A stretch of 64,000 nucleotides of DNA from Streptomyces meridianus (GTDB lineage: Bacteria; Actinomycetota; Actinomycetes; Streptomycetales; Streptomycetaceae). A model generated the notes under the pieces. It did not search any database. It saw only the letters and a program-made list of their open reading frames with translations, and was not told the DNA's origin. This document shows, one piece after another, positions 26,539 to 35,927 of the stretch. The DNA is taken from NCBI RefSeq assembly GCF_023703325.1, contig NZ_JAMQGM010000017.1:62001-126000 (forward strand), in the 5' to 3' direction. The translations under genes were made by a program, and so were the position numbers. Every line of letters starts with the position of its first letter. Within the stretch, counting starts at the first letter, position 1.

Positions 26539-27168
26539 ATGAGCACTCCCGACAACGGGCGCACCCCCGGGCCCGTACCGCCTGCCAGGACGACGGCGCC
26601 GGCCGCCACGGCCCAGCGCCCGAGACCGCCGCTGCAACGCAATGCATCCACCGAGGGCACCGGTGACGACACCGCGGGCGGCACCGGCCGGGGGCCCGGA
26701 CTCGCCTCGTTGCAGTTGCCGGAGATGCGCGGTCTGCGCCGTCGGTCGCAGCAGGAGGAGGCGGACCTCAGCTACGTGCGCCGGCTCCTCCAGGGGCGGA
26801 TCGACATCCTGGGCGCCGAGCTGGAGCGCCGGACGGGACCGGAGTCCCCGGTCGTCGACCGGCTCTCCGAGATCCTGGCCGACATGCCGTCCCGCGTCCG
26901 TTCCTCGGCCCGGCACGTGACGCTGCGGACCCCGCAGAGCGAGGAGTACCGCAAGCTCGCGGAGGAGATGCTGTCCGAGGTCGAACTGTCGGACCTGGAG
27001 GCTCGCACGGATGCCGAGCTGCACGGGGCGCTGGGCCGTCTCGTCCGCTACGAGCAGCACGTGTCCCGGAGGCGGCAGCAGATGCAGCGGACCGCGGACG
27101 AGTGCAGCGCCGAGATCGCCCGCCGCTACCGTGACGGCGAGGCCCAAGTGGAGGATCTGCTGGCATGA
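26539..27168 (+). CDS. rsiG: RsiG, c-di-GMP-dependent anti-sigma factor for WhiG
   Basis: 209 residues. Two antiparallel helices each carry the c-di-GMP signature E(X)3S(X)2R(X)3Q(X)3D, both intact: E74, S78, R81, Q85, D89 and E172, S176, R179, Q183, D187. That duplicated motif is the hallmark of RsiG, which with c-di-GMP holds the sporulation sigma factor WhiG inactive. The N-terminal 60 residues are disordered and proline-rich. The ATG at 26539 has GGACC upstream. It overlaps the asparaginase gene by ATGA, so the two are co-translated. Confidence 0.93.
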   Translation: MSTPDNGRTPGPVPPARTTAPAATAQRPRPPLQRNASTEGTGDDTAGGTGRGPGLASLQLPEMRGLRRRSQQEEADLSYVRRLLQGRIDILGAELERRTGPESPVVDRLSEILADMPSRVRSSARHVTLRTPQSEEYRKLAEEMLSEVELSDLEARTDAELHGALGRLVRYEQHVSRRRQQMQRTADECSAEIARRYRDGEAQVEDLLA

Positions 27169-28172
27169 CGAACGCGATGGAGCCCCCGGCCGGGGGCATA
27201 GGCCGGGCGCCGGGCGGCCCCGCTGAGCACGCGGCCCCACCGGTGCTCGCCGAGGCGGTCCGTTCCCGCTTCACGGAGAGCCGGCACCGCGGTTCACTCG
27301 TGGTGCTGGCCGCCGACGGCCGGGTCGCCTGGTCGCTGGGGGACGTGACCTCGCCGTTCTTCCCCCGCTCTGCGAACAAGCCGATGCAGGCGGCCGGGAT
27401 GCTGCGCGCGGGCGCCCCACTGTCCGGCGAGCGCCTGGCGCTGGCCTGCGGAAGCCACTCCGGCGAGCGGTTCCACGTCGATCTGGTCGAGAAGATGCTG
27501 GCCGAGGCCGGGCTGACGGCCGCAGCCCTGCAGACCCCGGCGGAGCTGCCGATCGACCCGGTCGCTGCCGACGAGCACCTGGCCGCGGGCGGCGGTCCCG
27601 AACCCCGGGCCATGAACTGTTCCGGCAAGCACGCGGCGATGCTGCTGACCTGTCACGCGGCCGGGCTGCCGATCGACTCCTACCTGGACTCCGGTCACCC
27701 GGTCCAGCGGCAGATCCGGGCGGCGGTCCAGGAGGCGGCCGGGGAGCCCGTCGCCCACGTCGGCACCGACGGCTGCGGCGCACCGCTGTTGGCGCTCTCG
27801 CTCACCGGGCTGGCCCGGGCGTTCCGGCACCATGTTCTGGCGGCGCCCGGCAGCCCGGAGCGGCTGGTCGCCGACGCGATGCGCGCGCACCCCGAGTACG
27901 TGGCGGGCACCCGCCGGTACGACACCTGGTTGATGCGCGAGGTGCCCGGGACTCTGGCGAAGGTGGGCGCGGAGGCCGTCCAGGCGGTGGCCCTTCCGGA
28001 CGGGCGGGCCCTGGCGTTCAAGATCGAGGACGGGTCGAAGCGGGCGGTCGGGCCGGTGCTGGCCCGGGCTCTGCACCGGCTGGGCGTGGACGATCCGGTG
28101 CTCGACCGGATCGCCGACGCGCCGCTGCTCGGCGGTGGCGAACCGGTCGGGAAAATCCGCGCGACGTTCTAG
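27165..28172 (+). CDS. asparaginase of the Rhizobium/thermolabile (AnsA-like II) family
   Basis: 335 residues. [40 protein letters not shown] and GTDGCGAPL blocks identify the asparaginase family that is unrelated to E. coli AnsB. Hydrolyses L-asparagine to aspartate and ammonia. No signal peptide, so cytoplasmic. Start overlaps the rsiG stop (ATGA). Ends 24 bases before the Eis-like acetyltransferase gene. Confidence 0.9.
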   Translation: MTNAMEPPAGGIGRAPGGPAEHAAPPVLAEAVRSRFTESRHRGSLVVLAADGRVAWSLGDVTSPFFPRSANKPMQAAGMLRAGAPLSGERLALACGSHSGERFHVDLVEKMLAEAGLTAAALQTPAELPIDPVAADEHLAAGGGPEPRAMNCSGKHAAMLLTCHAAGLPIDSYLDSGHPVQRQIRAAVQEAAGEPVAHVGTDGCGAPLLALSLTGLARAFRHHVLAAPGSPERLVADAMRAHPEYVAGTRRYDTWLMREVPGTLAKVGAEAVQAVALPDGRALAFKIEDGSKRAVGPVLARALHRLGVDDPVLDRIADAPLLGGGEPVGKIRATF

Positions 28173-28196
28173 CGCCGTTGGCCTAGCGTGGCGCCC

Positions 28197-29438
28197 ATGA
28201 GCGTCGACGTCCGCACCATCGCCCCGTCCGAACTGCACGACTGGCTGCGCGCCATGGCGGTCGGCTTCCTCGGGCAGCCGGAGATCTCGGACGAGGAGAC
28301 CGAACGCCGCCGCCCGGCCTTCGACCTGGACCGGACGCAGGGGGCGTTCGACGGCGGGCGCTGCGTGGCGACGTTCCGCAGTTTCTCCCAGGAGCTGACG
28401 GTCGTCGGCGGCGCAGCCGTCAGTGCGAACGCGGTCACCAACGTGACGGTCTCACCCAGCCACCGGCGGCGCGGACTGCTCAGCCGGATGATGGCGAGCG
28501 ACCTGGCGCCGGCCAAGGAGCGCGGCGACACGGTGGCGACGCTGATCGCCGCCGAGTACCCGATCTACGGCCGGTTCGGTTTCGGCCCGGCCGCCTCCAC
28601 CACGACCTGGCGCATCGACGTGAACCGGGCCGGCCTGAACACCCGTGGCCCGGTGCCGGCGGACGGCGGCCGGATCGACCTGGTGGACGGCGCGGAGGTC
28701 CGCAAGGAGGGCCCCGAGCTGTACGAGCGGGTGCGGGCGCAGCGCGCGGGGTTCGTGGACCGCAGCGAGCGCAAGTGGGAGAGCCTGACGGGCCTGCTGC
28801 GATTCCCCAGCGTGCCGTGGACCGAGCCGTACCACGTCCTGTACCGGTCGCCGGGCGGGCAGGTGGACGGGCTGCTGACGTACACCGCCGACCCCAAGTG
28901 GGAGGGCATGTACGCGCGGTGCGTCGCCAAGGTGTCCGACCTGATCGCGGCCACCCCGGAGGCGGAACGCGCGCTGTGGCACTACGTGATGTCGGTGGAC
29001 TGGATCCAGACGGTCGACACCGGCATGCGGGCGCCGGACGACCTGGTGCCGCTGTTCCTGCCCGATCCGCGGGCTGCCCGGATCGCCGAGCACACGGACC
29101 TGTTCTGGCTGCGGCTGCTGGACGTGCCGCGGGCCCTCGAGGCCCGGACGTATGCGGTTCCGGGCACGCTGGTGCTGGAGGTCGTGGACCGCGCGGGCTT
29201 GGCGGGCGGCCGGTTCCGGCTGGAGGCGTCGCCGCAGGGCGCGTCGTGCGCGCCGACGACGGCATCGGCCGATCTCACGCTGGACGTCCGCGAGTTGGGG
29301 GCGTTGTACCTGGGGGACGAGTCGGTGGCGCGGCAGGTGGCGCTCGGGCTGGTGGAGGAGCACCGCACGGGCGCGGCCGAGCTGGCGAACGCCCTGTTCG
29401 GCGCCTCACGCCGGCCGTGGTGCCCGGACATCTTCTGA
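28197..29438 (+). CDS. Eis-like GNAT family N-acetyltransferase
   Basis: 413 residues. An N-terminal GNAT domain with [20 protein letters not shown] (acetyl-CoA loop), a second degenerate GNAT domain and a C-terminal sterol-carrier-like domain, the three-part Eis layout. The C-terminal carboxylate (CPDIF) is the Eis catalytic end. Eis enzymes acetylate amines, including aminoglycosides and lysines. TAGCGT at 28184-28189 makes the ATG at 28197 leaderless. Native substrate unknown. Confidence 0.9.
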   Translation: MSVDVRTIAPSELHDWLRAMAVGFLGQPEISDEETERRRPAFDLDRTQGAFDGGRCVATFRSFSQELTVVGGAAVSANAVTNVTVSPSHRRRGLLSRMMASDLAPAKERGDTVATLIAAEYPIYGRFGFGPAASTTTWRIDVNRAGLNTRGPVPADGGRIDLVDGAEVRKEGPELYERVRAQRAGFVDRSERKWESLTGLLRFPSVPWTEPYHVLYRSPGGQVDGLLTYTADPKWEGMYARCVAKVSDLIAATPEAERALWHYVMSVDWIQTVDTGMRAPDDLVPLFLPDPRAARIAEHTDLFWLRLLDVPRALEARTYAVPGTLVLEVVDRAGLAGGRFRLEASPQGASCAPTTASADLTLDVRELGALYLGDESVARQVALGLVEEHRTGAAELANALFGASRRPWCPDIF

Positions 29439-29488
29439 ACGGGAACCGGTGGGGCCGGCGTGACCGTGGTGCGGTGGGAGAGGGTGGT

Positions 29489-29512
29489 CGCACCGAGATG
29501 AGCCTCGGTGCG
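29489..29512. terminator. hairpin between convergent genes
   Basis: Perfect nine-base arms CGCACCGAG (29489-29497) and CTCGGTGCG (29504-29512), loop of six, between the Eis-like gene and the small membrane protein gene. Confidence 0.65.
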
Positions 29513-29540
29513 GCGGTGCGTGCGGCGGTGCGGCCTGCCG

Positions 29541-29741
29541 TTATGCGGTGAGGAGCATGACCAGCACCAGGGCGCCGAGGGACGTGCAGGTGGTGTTCTT
29601 CGCCTTGACGCCGATGCCGAGCAGGCTGAGGCCGACGAGGCCCATGGCTCCGTAGCGCCACTGCACCAGCTGCTCCAGGCCGACCAGGAGCACGGTCAGG
29701 GTGAGTGCGACGACGGGGGCGAGTTCGGTTTCCGGCAGCAT
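29541..29741 (-). CDS. 66-residue membrane protein with two helices
   Basis: MLPETELAPVVALTLTVLLV then a short basic loop (WRYGAM) and VGLSLLGIG ... TSLGALVLVMLLTA, two hydrophobic segments with a KAKN loop in the second. AAGGAGG five bases before the ATG at 29741 is one of the strongest ribosome sites in the window, supporting a real gene. Function unknown. It starts the accessory stretch and lies next to the GntR operator region. Confidence 0.7.
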   Translation of the reverse strand: MLPETELAPVVALTLTVLLVGLEQLVQWRYGAMGLVGLSLLGIGVKAKNTTCTSLGALVLVMLLTA

Positions 29742-30091
29742 GGTTCCTCCTTGGGGGAGCGGCGTGGAACCGGAGTGCGACGGAGAGCCCGTACGTCGTC
29801 GGACAGGCGCATCCTGGAGGGTTCACTTGGCCCATCAACTACCCATCAAATCGGTTGAGTTGGTCGTACAAGAGTTGTCCCCGCCCCACACGATCCACTA
29901 ACTGGCCGACCAAGCTCGCAGACAAAATTGTCCGGAAAGCAGACAAGAACACGAACTTGTTTGAGCGTTGCCCTGCAATGAGCGCCAAATTTCCGCCGGA
30001 CGGCGGCCCACGGGCACCCCATCTGCACCGCATCGAAATCATCCTGGCCGACCAACTCCCCGCGATCAGGGCATAGTTGTAGGGTTGTCGG
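29742..30091. other. AT-richer control region upstream of the GntR gene
   Basis: 350 bases of clearly lower GC than the rest. It contains a direct repeat CCCATCAA (29831-29838 and 29842-29849), GCAGACAA twice (29919-29926 and 29939-29946), and TTGTC/GACAA half-sites at 29875-29879, 29922-29926, 29928-29932 and 29942-29946, arranged as inverted pairs. These are good operator candidates for the adjacent GntR protein. TAGGGT (30080-30085) lies six bases before its GTG. I see no gene here. Confidence 0.6.
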
Positions 30092-30985
30092 GTGGCCGCT
30101 ACCGAACGCACAGCCTCGGGTGAGACGAAGTTCGAGCACGTCGTGAAGGTGCTGCGAGCGGAGATCGCCGATGGCACGTACGCCCCCGGCACCCGCATCC
30201 CCACCCAGCGGGCGTTGGTGGACAGGTTCGCGGTCTCCAGGGACACCGTCCGTCGGGCGCTGGACGACCTCAAGAGCAAGGGGCTGATCGAGACTCGCCA
30301 GGGCAGCGGAGCTGTGGTGGCCCGGACACATGACGATCACATGAAGCAACCGCAGGCCATGGTCCATCTGCGGCCCTACATCGCCCGGGCCTTCGAGGAA
30401 CCGGAGGTCACCCTCGACCTGATCTCGCTGACCTCGGAGTCGATCGACGCGCACATCCGCGCACAGATCCTCCGCATCCAGGACGGAGAGATCCGGCCAC
30501 GGCGGATCTCGGTGCGCATCCTGCTGCCGAGCGCCGACATCACCCTGGCGTTCCCCCGGGCGGTCGCCGATCCAGGCGACCCGCGTCCCCGCAACCGGCA
30601 CCGCGCCCTGATGGAGCGGCATGCGGGGTCCGTCCGCGACGCGCTCCTCGACCTCAAGAGCCGCCGCCTGGTGGACGAGGTCTCCGTCGAGGTCAGGACC
30701 ATGCCATTGACCCCGATCGCCAAGCTCTATCTCATCAATGGCAAGCATGCGCTCTTCGGGATGTACCCCGTCGAAGAGCGTCCTGCCCGTCTGCACGCCA
30801 AGAACGGCGGGGGCTACGAAGAAGTCGAAATCCTCGACTCCCTGGGGGTGGGCATGACCCTCTTCCCCTTCTCACTGAGTGAGACGGCCGCCACGACACA
30901 GCAGTCCGTGTTCGTCCGTGAGGCACAGCGGTGGTTTGATTCGCTCTGGGACCACCTCGCCGACGAGGCGGAATTCGGTATCTGA
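30092..30985 (+). CDS. GntR family regulator with an unusual C-terminal domain
   Basis: 297 residues. N-terminal GntR winged helix: LRAEIADGTYAPGTRIPTQR ALVDRFAVSRDTVRRALDDL, GLIETRQGSGAVVA. The C-terminal 200 residues are not a standard UTRA or FCD domain; segments such as RISVRILLPSADITLAFP and IAKLYLINGKHALFGMYPVEE resemble an inactive phospholipase-D-like sensor fold, a tentative reading. GTG start at 30092, leaderless. Followed 27 bases later by the HAD gene, then the APH gene: a three-gene module. Confidence 0.85.
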   Translation: MAATERTASGETKFEHVVKVLRAEIADGTYAPGTRIPTQRALVDRFAVSRDTVRRALDDLKSKGLIETRQGSGAVVARTHDDHMKQPQAMVHLRPYIARAFEEPEVTLDLISLTSESIDAHIRAQILRIQDGEIRPRRISVRILLPSADITLAFPRAVADPGDPRPRNRHRALMERHAGSVRDALLDLKSRRLVDEVSVEVRTMPLTPIAKLYLINGKHALFGMYPVEERPARLHAKNGGGYEEVEILDSLGVGMTLFPFSLSETAATTQQSVFVREAQRWFDSLWDHLADEAEFGI

Positions 30986-31012
30986 CCCACTGAGACGGCC
31001 CGGGATCCGACC

Positions 31013-31825
31013 TTGATCTCTGTTCTTGACCCGGCCGACGAACCGGGCAACGGCTCAATTGCCGTCACGGCCGTCTTCGCGCACCTCCTGGGGAACGTCC
31101 GCGACGTCCTCTTCGACTTCGACGGCCCCCTGTGCGATCTCTTCGCCGGAAACCACCGGCTCGCACGGCGCAGGACCGTCCGGATGACACGGCAGATCCG
31201 CGCGCTGCTGATCGCACACGGACAGCAGCCCCCGTGCCTCCGGCGCCGCAACGACCCGCACGAACTCTTCCGCAGCGCCCTCGACGCCATCGGCACACGC
31301 CGACCGGCACTGGCCACGGCCCTGCGCACTCTCCTCGAACGGCAGGAAGTGGATGCCGCCGAGAAGACCGCCGTCCCCACCCCGGGAGCCCACGACCTGG
31401 TGGTATGGCTTTCCGAGAACGGCGTTGGACTGGCGGTGGCCTCCAACAACGCCCAAGCTGCCGTCGAGGCGCATCTGCACCGCACCGAACTGGTCGACCG
31501 GTTCCGGCCGTCCGTCGTCGGCCGCCCTGCGGATCACCGGCTGATGAAGCCCGACCCCCACTGCATCCACCTCGCCATGAAGCGCATCCAGGCGGATCAC
31601 GACAGCTGCCTGATGATCGGCGACTCACTGGCCGATGTCGCCGCCGCCCGTGCCGCCGGCATCCGCATCTGCGCCTACTCCCCCAAGCGCAGCAAGCGGC
31701 GCAGGCTGCTCGCGGCCGGAGCGTCGTTCGCCGTCGGCTCGATCCAGGCGCTTCATGAGGCTCTGCACGCGACGCGACAGCTCACGGCGCCCACCGCATC
31801 GCATTGCACGTACCGGAGCCACTGA
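31013..31825 (+). CDS. HAD-superfamily hydrolase
   Basis: 270 residues. Motif I is DVLFDFDGPLCD (nucleophile D35, acid D37), Ser/Thr motif SNN at about 143-145, Lys in LMKPDP, and the final acidic motif MIGDSLAD: a phosphoglycolate-phosphatase-like phosphatase with a helical cap. TTG at 31013 is the only start in frame after the GntR stop. The C-terminal tail beyond residue 225 is basic. Small-molecule phosphatase paired with a kinase-like APH protein next door. Confidence 0.85.
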   Translation: MISVLDPADEPGNGSIAVTAVFAHLLGNVRDVLFDFDGPLCDLFAGNHRLARRRTVRMTRQIRALLIAHGQQPPCLRRRNDPHELFRSALDAIGTRRPALATALRTLLERQEVDAAEKTAVPTPGAHDLVVWLSENGVGLAVASNNAQAAVEAHLHRTELVDRFRPSVVGRPADHRLMKPDPHCIHLAMKRIQADHDSCLMIGDSLADVAAARAAGIRICAYSPKRSKRRRLLAAGASFAVGSIQALHEALHATRQLTAPTASHCTYRSH

Positions 31826-31988
31826 GACGGGAGCGGCCCACGATGCCCACATCGCCGGTACGTACTCCTGCGGTCTTCGGGGAATAGGAATCTCAGGCTC
31901 ACGCACCACCGTGCAGATGCCCAGCAGTGTCCGGCGCTCGCCCACCCGCACCGAGTCCGCCCGCCCCCTGCATCCCGAGGCTTGCTCC

Positions 31989-33137
31989 ATGACGACCGAC
32001 ATCGATCGCATCGTGGCCCGCCTGGGTGCACGACTGGTCGGCGGACCTCTCGGTGGCTTTCACAACCGGGTCTTCGCCATCGACCTTCCCGCGACAAACT
32101 GTCCCGACGGGCCCCTCCGCAGGCTCAAACTGTTCACCGCCCGCCCCGGGGTCGTCTGGTTCGACCTGCGATTCTTCCCGTCCCAGGACGAACTGCTCGA
32201 CTGTATCGACGGGTTGGTCCCCCGCATACCCGAGGTCGTCCGCATCCCGGGGTTCAGACTCCACCGCTTCATCGAGGGCCGGCCACTCGGCGCCCTGTCC
32301 GGCGGCGGCTGCCCGCTGGAGGGGCATCATCTCTTCCAGCTCACCGAGTTGTTCGGCCGACTGTCAGCCGTGCCCCTGGACGCCCTTCCCGTTCGGCGCC
32401 GCGAACACCTGGTGAGCTGGCCGCGCGACGGTGACAGTGCCGGCTTCTTGCGTCGCCTGATCGACTTCGCACAACGCGAGGTGTACACCCCGCACGAGAA
32501 GGACTACGGCTGTCTGTTCAGCGCCCTCGGCGTCCCCGAGGGAGCGCTCCCGCGCATCGCGGAGGCCGCGCACCGCATGACACCGCGCCCTTTCGTCCTC
32601 CTGCACGGCGATCTGCACCGGGAGAATCTGATCGTCGACTGCCAGGGAGAGCTGTGGACGATCGACTGGGAACTGGCCATGATCGGCGACCCGTTGTACG
32701 ACCTGGCGACGCATCTGCACCTCATGCGGTATCCCGCCGCACAACAGGCCGTCATGATCGAGAGCTGGCGCAGGACGATCGAGAGGAGCCGGCCCGGAGC
32801 CTCTGCCGGAATGGTGCCGGATCTCGGTCACTACCTCGCCTACAAGCGGATCCAATCCGTCTACACCGATCTGCTGCGCGAGGCCCGCAAGCTGCGCGAC
32901 GAGGGAACGTCACCCACCAGGACGACCTGCCGTCGGGTAGGGGTCCGGGTGCACGGTGTGCTCGCCCGGGCACAGCACGTCCTGGGGCTCACCAGGATCC
33001 CCAGCGTCCGGCGGATTGTCACGGTTTACGCGGACTGGCTCAGGACTGCGCAGCCACCGGGTCAAGAGTCTGCCTACCGGACGTCCGGCCTCGCCGTCAC
33101 TCCGTGCCGAGGACCATCCACTTGCCCGGGTCGGTGA
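31989..33137 (+). CDS. aminoglycoside phosphotransferase (APH) family kinase
   Basis: 382 residues. Catalytic loop HGDLHREN at 206-213 and the metal-binding Asp in TIDWE (D226) are intact, so an active small-molecule kinase is likely. The Gly-rich loop GGPLGGFHNRVF is loose. Whether it acts on an aminoglycoside, a sugar or another substrate is open; the neighbouring HAD phosphatase suggests a shared phosphometabolite. The last 41 bases overlap the end of the convergent GNAT gene. Confidence 0.85.
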   Translation: MTTDIDRIVARLGARLVGGPLGGFHNRVFAIDLPATNCPDGPLRRLKLFTARPGVVWFDLRFFPSQDELLDCIDGLVPRIPEVVRIPGFRLHRFIEGRPLGALSGGGCPLEGHHLFQLTELFGRLSAVPLDALPVRRREHLVSWPRDGDSAGFLRRLIDFAQREVYTPHEKDYGCLFSALGVPEGALPRIAEAAHRMTPRPFVLLHGDLHRENLIVDCQGELWTIDWELAMIGDPLYDLATHLHLMRYPAAQQAVMIESWRRTIERSRPGASAGMVPDLGHYLAYKRIQSVYTDLLREARKLRDEGTSPTRTTCRRVGVRVHGVLARAQHVLGLTRIPSVRRIVTVYADWLRTAQPPGQESAYRTSGLAVTPCRGPSTCPGR

Positions 33138-33531
33138 CCGTGCGGAAACCGACCTTCTCGTAGAGGCCGTGGGCGTCCGCCGTGGCGAGCATGACGCGGC
33201 GCAGACCGAACGGTTCGAGACGATCCCGAACCTCTTCCAGCAGGGCAGTGCCGACGCCCGTGCCGCGCAGTGACGCATCGACGTAGACGTCGCAGAGCCA
33301 GGCGAACGTGGCGCGGTCGGTGACCACCCGCGCGTAGGCGACCTGGCGTCCCGAACCCTGTTCGTACATCCCGAAGTTGAGCGATCCCTCGACGGCCCGG
33401 CGCACGGTCTCCTCGGACCGGCCGAGCGCCCAGTAGGCATCGGTGGAGAGCCACCGGTGCACCAGCGGGACGTCCAGGCGGGCCGGGTCGGTCGATGTCT
33501 CGTAGCGCTGCGCCAAGGAGGATTCGGTCAC
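33097..33531 (-). CDS. GNAT family N-acetyltransferase
   Basis: 144 residues. WLCDVYVDASLRGTGVGTALLEEV is the acetyl-CoA strand and loop; ATADAHGLYEKVGFR follows. Fits the small ArgA-like/PhnO-type GNAT group. GTG start at 33531 is preceded by TATGAT (33538-33543) at six bases, leaderless. Convergent overlap with the APH gene. Confidence 0.88.
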   Translation of the reverse strand: MTESSLAQRYETSTDPARLDVPLVHRWLSTDAYWALGRSEETVRRAVEGSLNFGMYEQGSGRQVAYARVVTDRATFAWLCDVYVDASLRGTGVGTALLEEVRDRLEPFGLRRVMLATADAHGLYEKVGFRTVTDPGKWMVLGTE

Positions 33532-33786
33532 GCCCGGATCATAGGTGCGGCCCCGAGCGACGGCGGTACCCGGGGCCGGACCCGGCCGGGCCGGAGCCGT
33601 CCTGACCGCGGGCCGTCACCTCGGATGGCCACGAACGACGCACGGAGGGTGACGTTTTCCGCCGTCCGTGCGCTCACCAAGACATGAACGCCCGCACGAT
33701 TCCCCCCAGCGCGCCCGTCCGCAGGCCCCGCTCCAGATCCCGCGTCGCATCCCCCACGAGATGACTCAGCGACGACACCGGGAGAC

Positions 33787-34053
33787 GTGAACCGTCCGAT
33801 GCAGCACGCCAGAACGCCCGAGGAACGAGAGAAACCCACGGCCCCCGAGGTCGGATCCGTCGCCCGGGACGCCGCCCGGGACGAAGTGGGGGAAGTGATG
33901 GAGGTCCAGGAGGGGCGCATCTTCCTGCGCCCCCTCGGCGGCGGGCGCGAGTGGGATGCACTGCCCGAGGACATCGAGCAGTTGACCGCATGGGAGGAGC
34001 ACAGGGCCCGCGACACCGCAGCGAGGGCTCGCGGTCGCGGCATGCCGCGGTGA
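33787..34053 (+). CDS. small hypothetical acidic/charged protein
   Basis: 88 residues, soluble. [37 protein letters not shown] is the core, with charged and low-complexity ends. Not assigned. Start uncertain: GTG 33787 or ATG 33799. Codon use is normal for the genome and similar small proteins are common in Streptomyces, from memory. Confidence 0.6.
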   Translation: MNRPMQHARTPEEREKPTAPEVGSVARDAARDEVGEVMEVQEGRIFLRPLGGGREWDALPEDIEQLTAWEEHRARDTAARARGRGMPR

Positions 34054-34180
34054 CCTCGCTGCGCGGCACATCGGTCCGCAGCGGACTGCGGACCGACGGA
34101 CGGAGCGGACGGGACGCCCCGGCACTCCAGTGGGACCGGGGCGCCGATCCGCCCGGACGCTCGAGCGGAGCACGGGCGGC

Positions 34181-35032
34181 TCACGCCGGCCGGACGGGCT
34201 CCTGCAACTCGGTCACCCACTGGTCCGGGTGGCCCTCGCACTCGAGGTAGAGCTCACGGGCCGGCCCTGCGGACCGGTACCCGTTCTCGTCGATCCAGCG
34301 GGCGAGCGCCTGGACGCTGGGCATGACCTCCTCCATCGATCCGCGATGGACGATCGTCGCCGCGCTCTCGACCTCCGGCAGGTCGACGATGCCGAAGTCC
34401 TGGCCCTCCTGTCGTTCCACGGCGACGGGCAGCCCGGCGTGGACGATCACCGCCCCGGAGCCCGTGACCGCCCCGCCGGGAGACGCCCCGCCGCCCCGCA
34501 CCTCTTCGTAGAAGGCGATGCCCGGACCCACCGGCGTGACGCCGGCGTCGGCGAGTCTCCTGCACAACTCCTCGTAGAGCGGCCCGATCACCGGACCGAT
34601 GTCCTCCGGCTCGAACCCTGCGGCCGTCCCGCGCAGTTCGGCCAGCCGGACCGCGGGAAGGCGTTTGACCACCACGTCGTCGGACATGCGACCCTCGCTC
34701 TCAAGAACCCGGAGCCTCGCCTCGACACCGGCCAGCCGCGCCGCGTCCGCCGCCATCGCCGCCTCGAGCTCGGCGCGCCGGAGCCTGAGCATCCCGCGCA
34801 ACTGCTCGGCGCTCACCTGCTCGTCGAGGACCGACCGCACCTGCTCGAGCGAGAACCCGAGGCCCTTGAGGGCGACGATGCGGTTGAGGCGAGTGAGCTG
34901 GGCAGCCTCGTAGAAGCGGTAGCTGCTCGCCGGATCCACCCGGGCAGGCCGCAGCAGCCCGATCGCGTCGTAGTGGCGGAGCATCCGGATCGACACCCGG
35001 CCGTGCTTGGCGAAATCTCCGATACTGAACAT
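34181..35032 (-). CDS. MerR family regulator with GyrI-like effector domain
   Basis: 283 residues. The N-terminal MerR HTH is clear: MFSIGDFAKHGRVSIRMLRH YDAIGLLRP, with a coiled-coil linker about residues 75-115. The C-terminal ~160 residues (VKRLPAVRLAELRGTAAGFE onward to ELYLECEGHPDQWVTELQEP) match the GyrI-like/BmrR-type small-molecule-binding domain. The ATG at 35032 is used; a GTG at 35044 is weaker. Probably a multidrug-type sensor; no transporter is adjacent. Confidence 0.9.
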   Translation of the reverse strand: MFSIGDFAKHGRVSIRMLRHYDAIGLLRPARVDPASSYRFYEAAQLTRLNRIVALKGLGFSLEQVRSVLDEQVSAEQLRGMLRLRRAELEAAMAADAARLAGVEARLRVLESEGRMSDDVVVKRLPAVRLAELRGTAAGFEPEDIGPVIGPLYEELCRRLADAGVTPVGPGIAFYEEVRGGGASPGGAVTGSGAVIVHAGLPVAVERQEGQDFGIVDLPEVESAATIVHRGSMEEVMPSVQALARWIDENGYRSAGPARELYLECEGHPDQWVTELQEPVRPA

Positions 35033-35158
35033 GACGCCTCCCACTCCAGGGTCTCCCCCTGTGTGAGGGTCAAGCGGACGCCCCCGCCGTCCGCCCGCTC
35101 CCTCCGAGCGCCCCGGCGCACCCTCCTCGCCCGCCGTCCCTCACCGCTCCGGCCGTGG

Positions 35159-35797
35159 CTACCGGGCCAGCCGGAAACCCGAGAGCGTCACCTCGAACGG
35201 GTCGACACAGCGGGCGTCGGGCATGCCCTCGATGACGAACCCGAAGAGCTCCTTCAGTGCCGCCTCGCCCAGCTCCGGCGGGTGGAACGGCAGCGGATAC
35301 GGGTCCTCCGGCAGGAAGTTGTCCTCCGGGTACTCCACCGGGTGCAGACCGCCCCAGTACGGCGTCTCGAAGGTGAGCGCCTCGCCCACGTTCTCCACCA
35401 CCCCCGTGTCGGGGCCGACGCTGAGCGAGCGGACCAGATCCCCTTCCTCCCACAGCGCGAAGGCGGTCCAGTCGACGGCGCTCTGCATGAAGTGTGCGTA
35501 CGCCTGACTGCCGGAGCCCGCCCGCGCGACCAGGGCGGACATGTCGCTGGGCCGCTGGAACACGACCTCCTGGCTGCAGACGATGTCCACGCCGGGAAAA
35601 CTCGCGGCGTACACCATGTCCCCCGGGGGCCACACCGCCTCGGCCAGGTTGCGGTCCGCGACCCGCTCCTCGACCCGGTCCGGGAAGAGCCGGTCCACCA
35701 GCTCGCGCGTGGCCCCCTCCTCCGCGGACATCCCCTCGTGCAGAGCACCTCGCAGGTCGTCCTCCGCGAACGCCAGGATTCCCGTCTTCGTCCCCAC
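35159..35797 (-). CDS. DUF6928-like protein
   Basis: 212 residues from the GTG at 35797, giving (M)GTKTGILAFAEDDLRGAL, the MGxKTG start that I remember for this Streptomyces family. Other marks: FPGVDIVCSQEVVFQRPSDM, and DPYPLPFHPPELGEAALKELFGFVIEG near the end. Function unknown. The frame is open to 35848, but upstream residues lack family resemblance. Confidence 0.7.
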   Translation of the reverse strand: MGTKTGILAFAEDDLRGALHEGMSAEEGATRELVDRLFPDRVEERVADRNLAEAVWPPGDMVYAASFPGVDIVCSQEVVFQRPSDMSALVARAGSGSQAYAHFMQSAVDWTAFALWEEGDLVRSLSVGPDTGVVENVGEALTFETPYWGGLHPVEYPEDNFLPEDPYPLPFHPPELGEAALKELFGFVIEGMPDARCVDPFEVTLSGFRLAR

Positions 35798-35927
35798 GGC
35801 CCACCACTCCCCGGATCCTCTGAGCCGAACCTCACTCTGGGTGAACAATCATATACGGGGGGTCCGACAAGGCCGTTGCGATCAAGCCATGTGCGGCAAG
35901 ACCCGGGGAAGCGCCTTCGAAGACTTC

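Noticed and set aside
29742..30091. Attachment site or mobile-element end for the GntR module
   Set aside because: Only short repeats; no tRNA, no integrase, no matching repeat found downstream of the APH gene.
33674..33778. 34-residue minus-strand frame ending in a plausible amphipathic helix ([20 protein letters not shown])
   Set aside because: No ribosome site or leaderless promoter; overlaps nothing but lacks further support. Could be real, but below my threshold.
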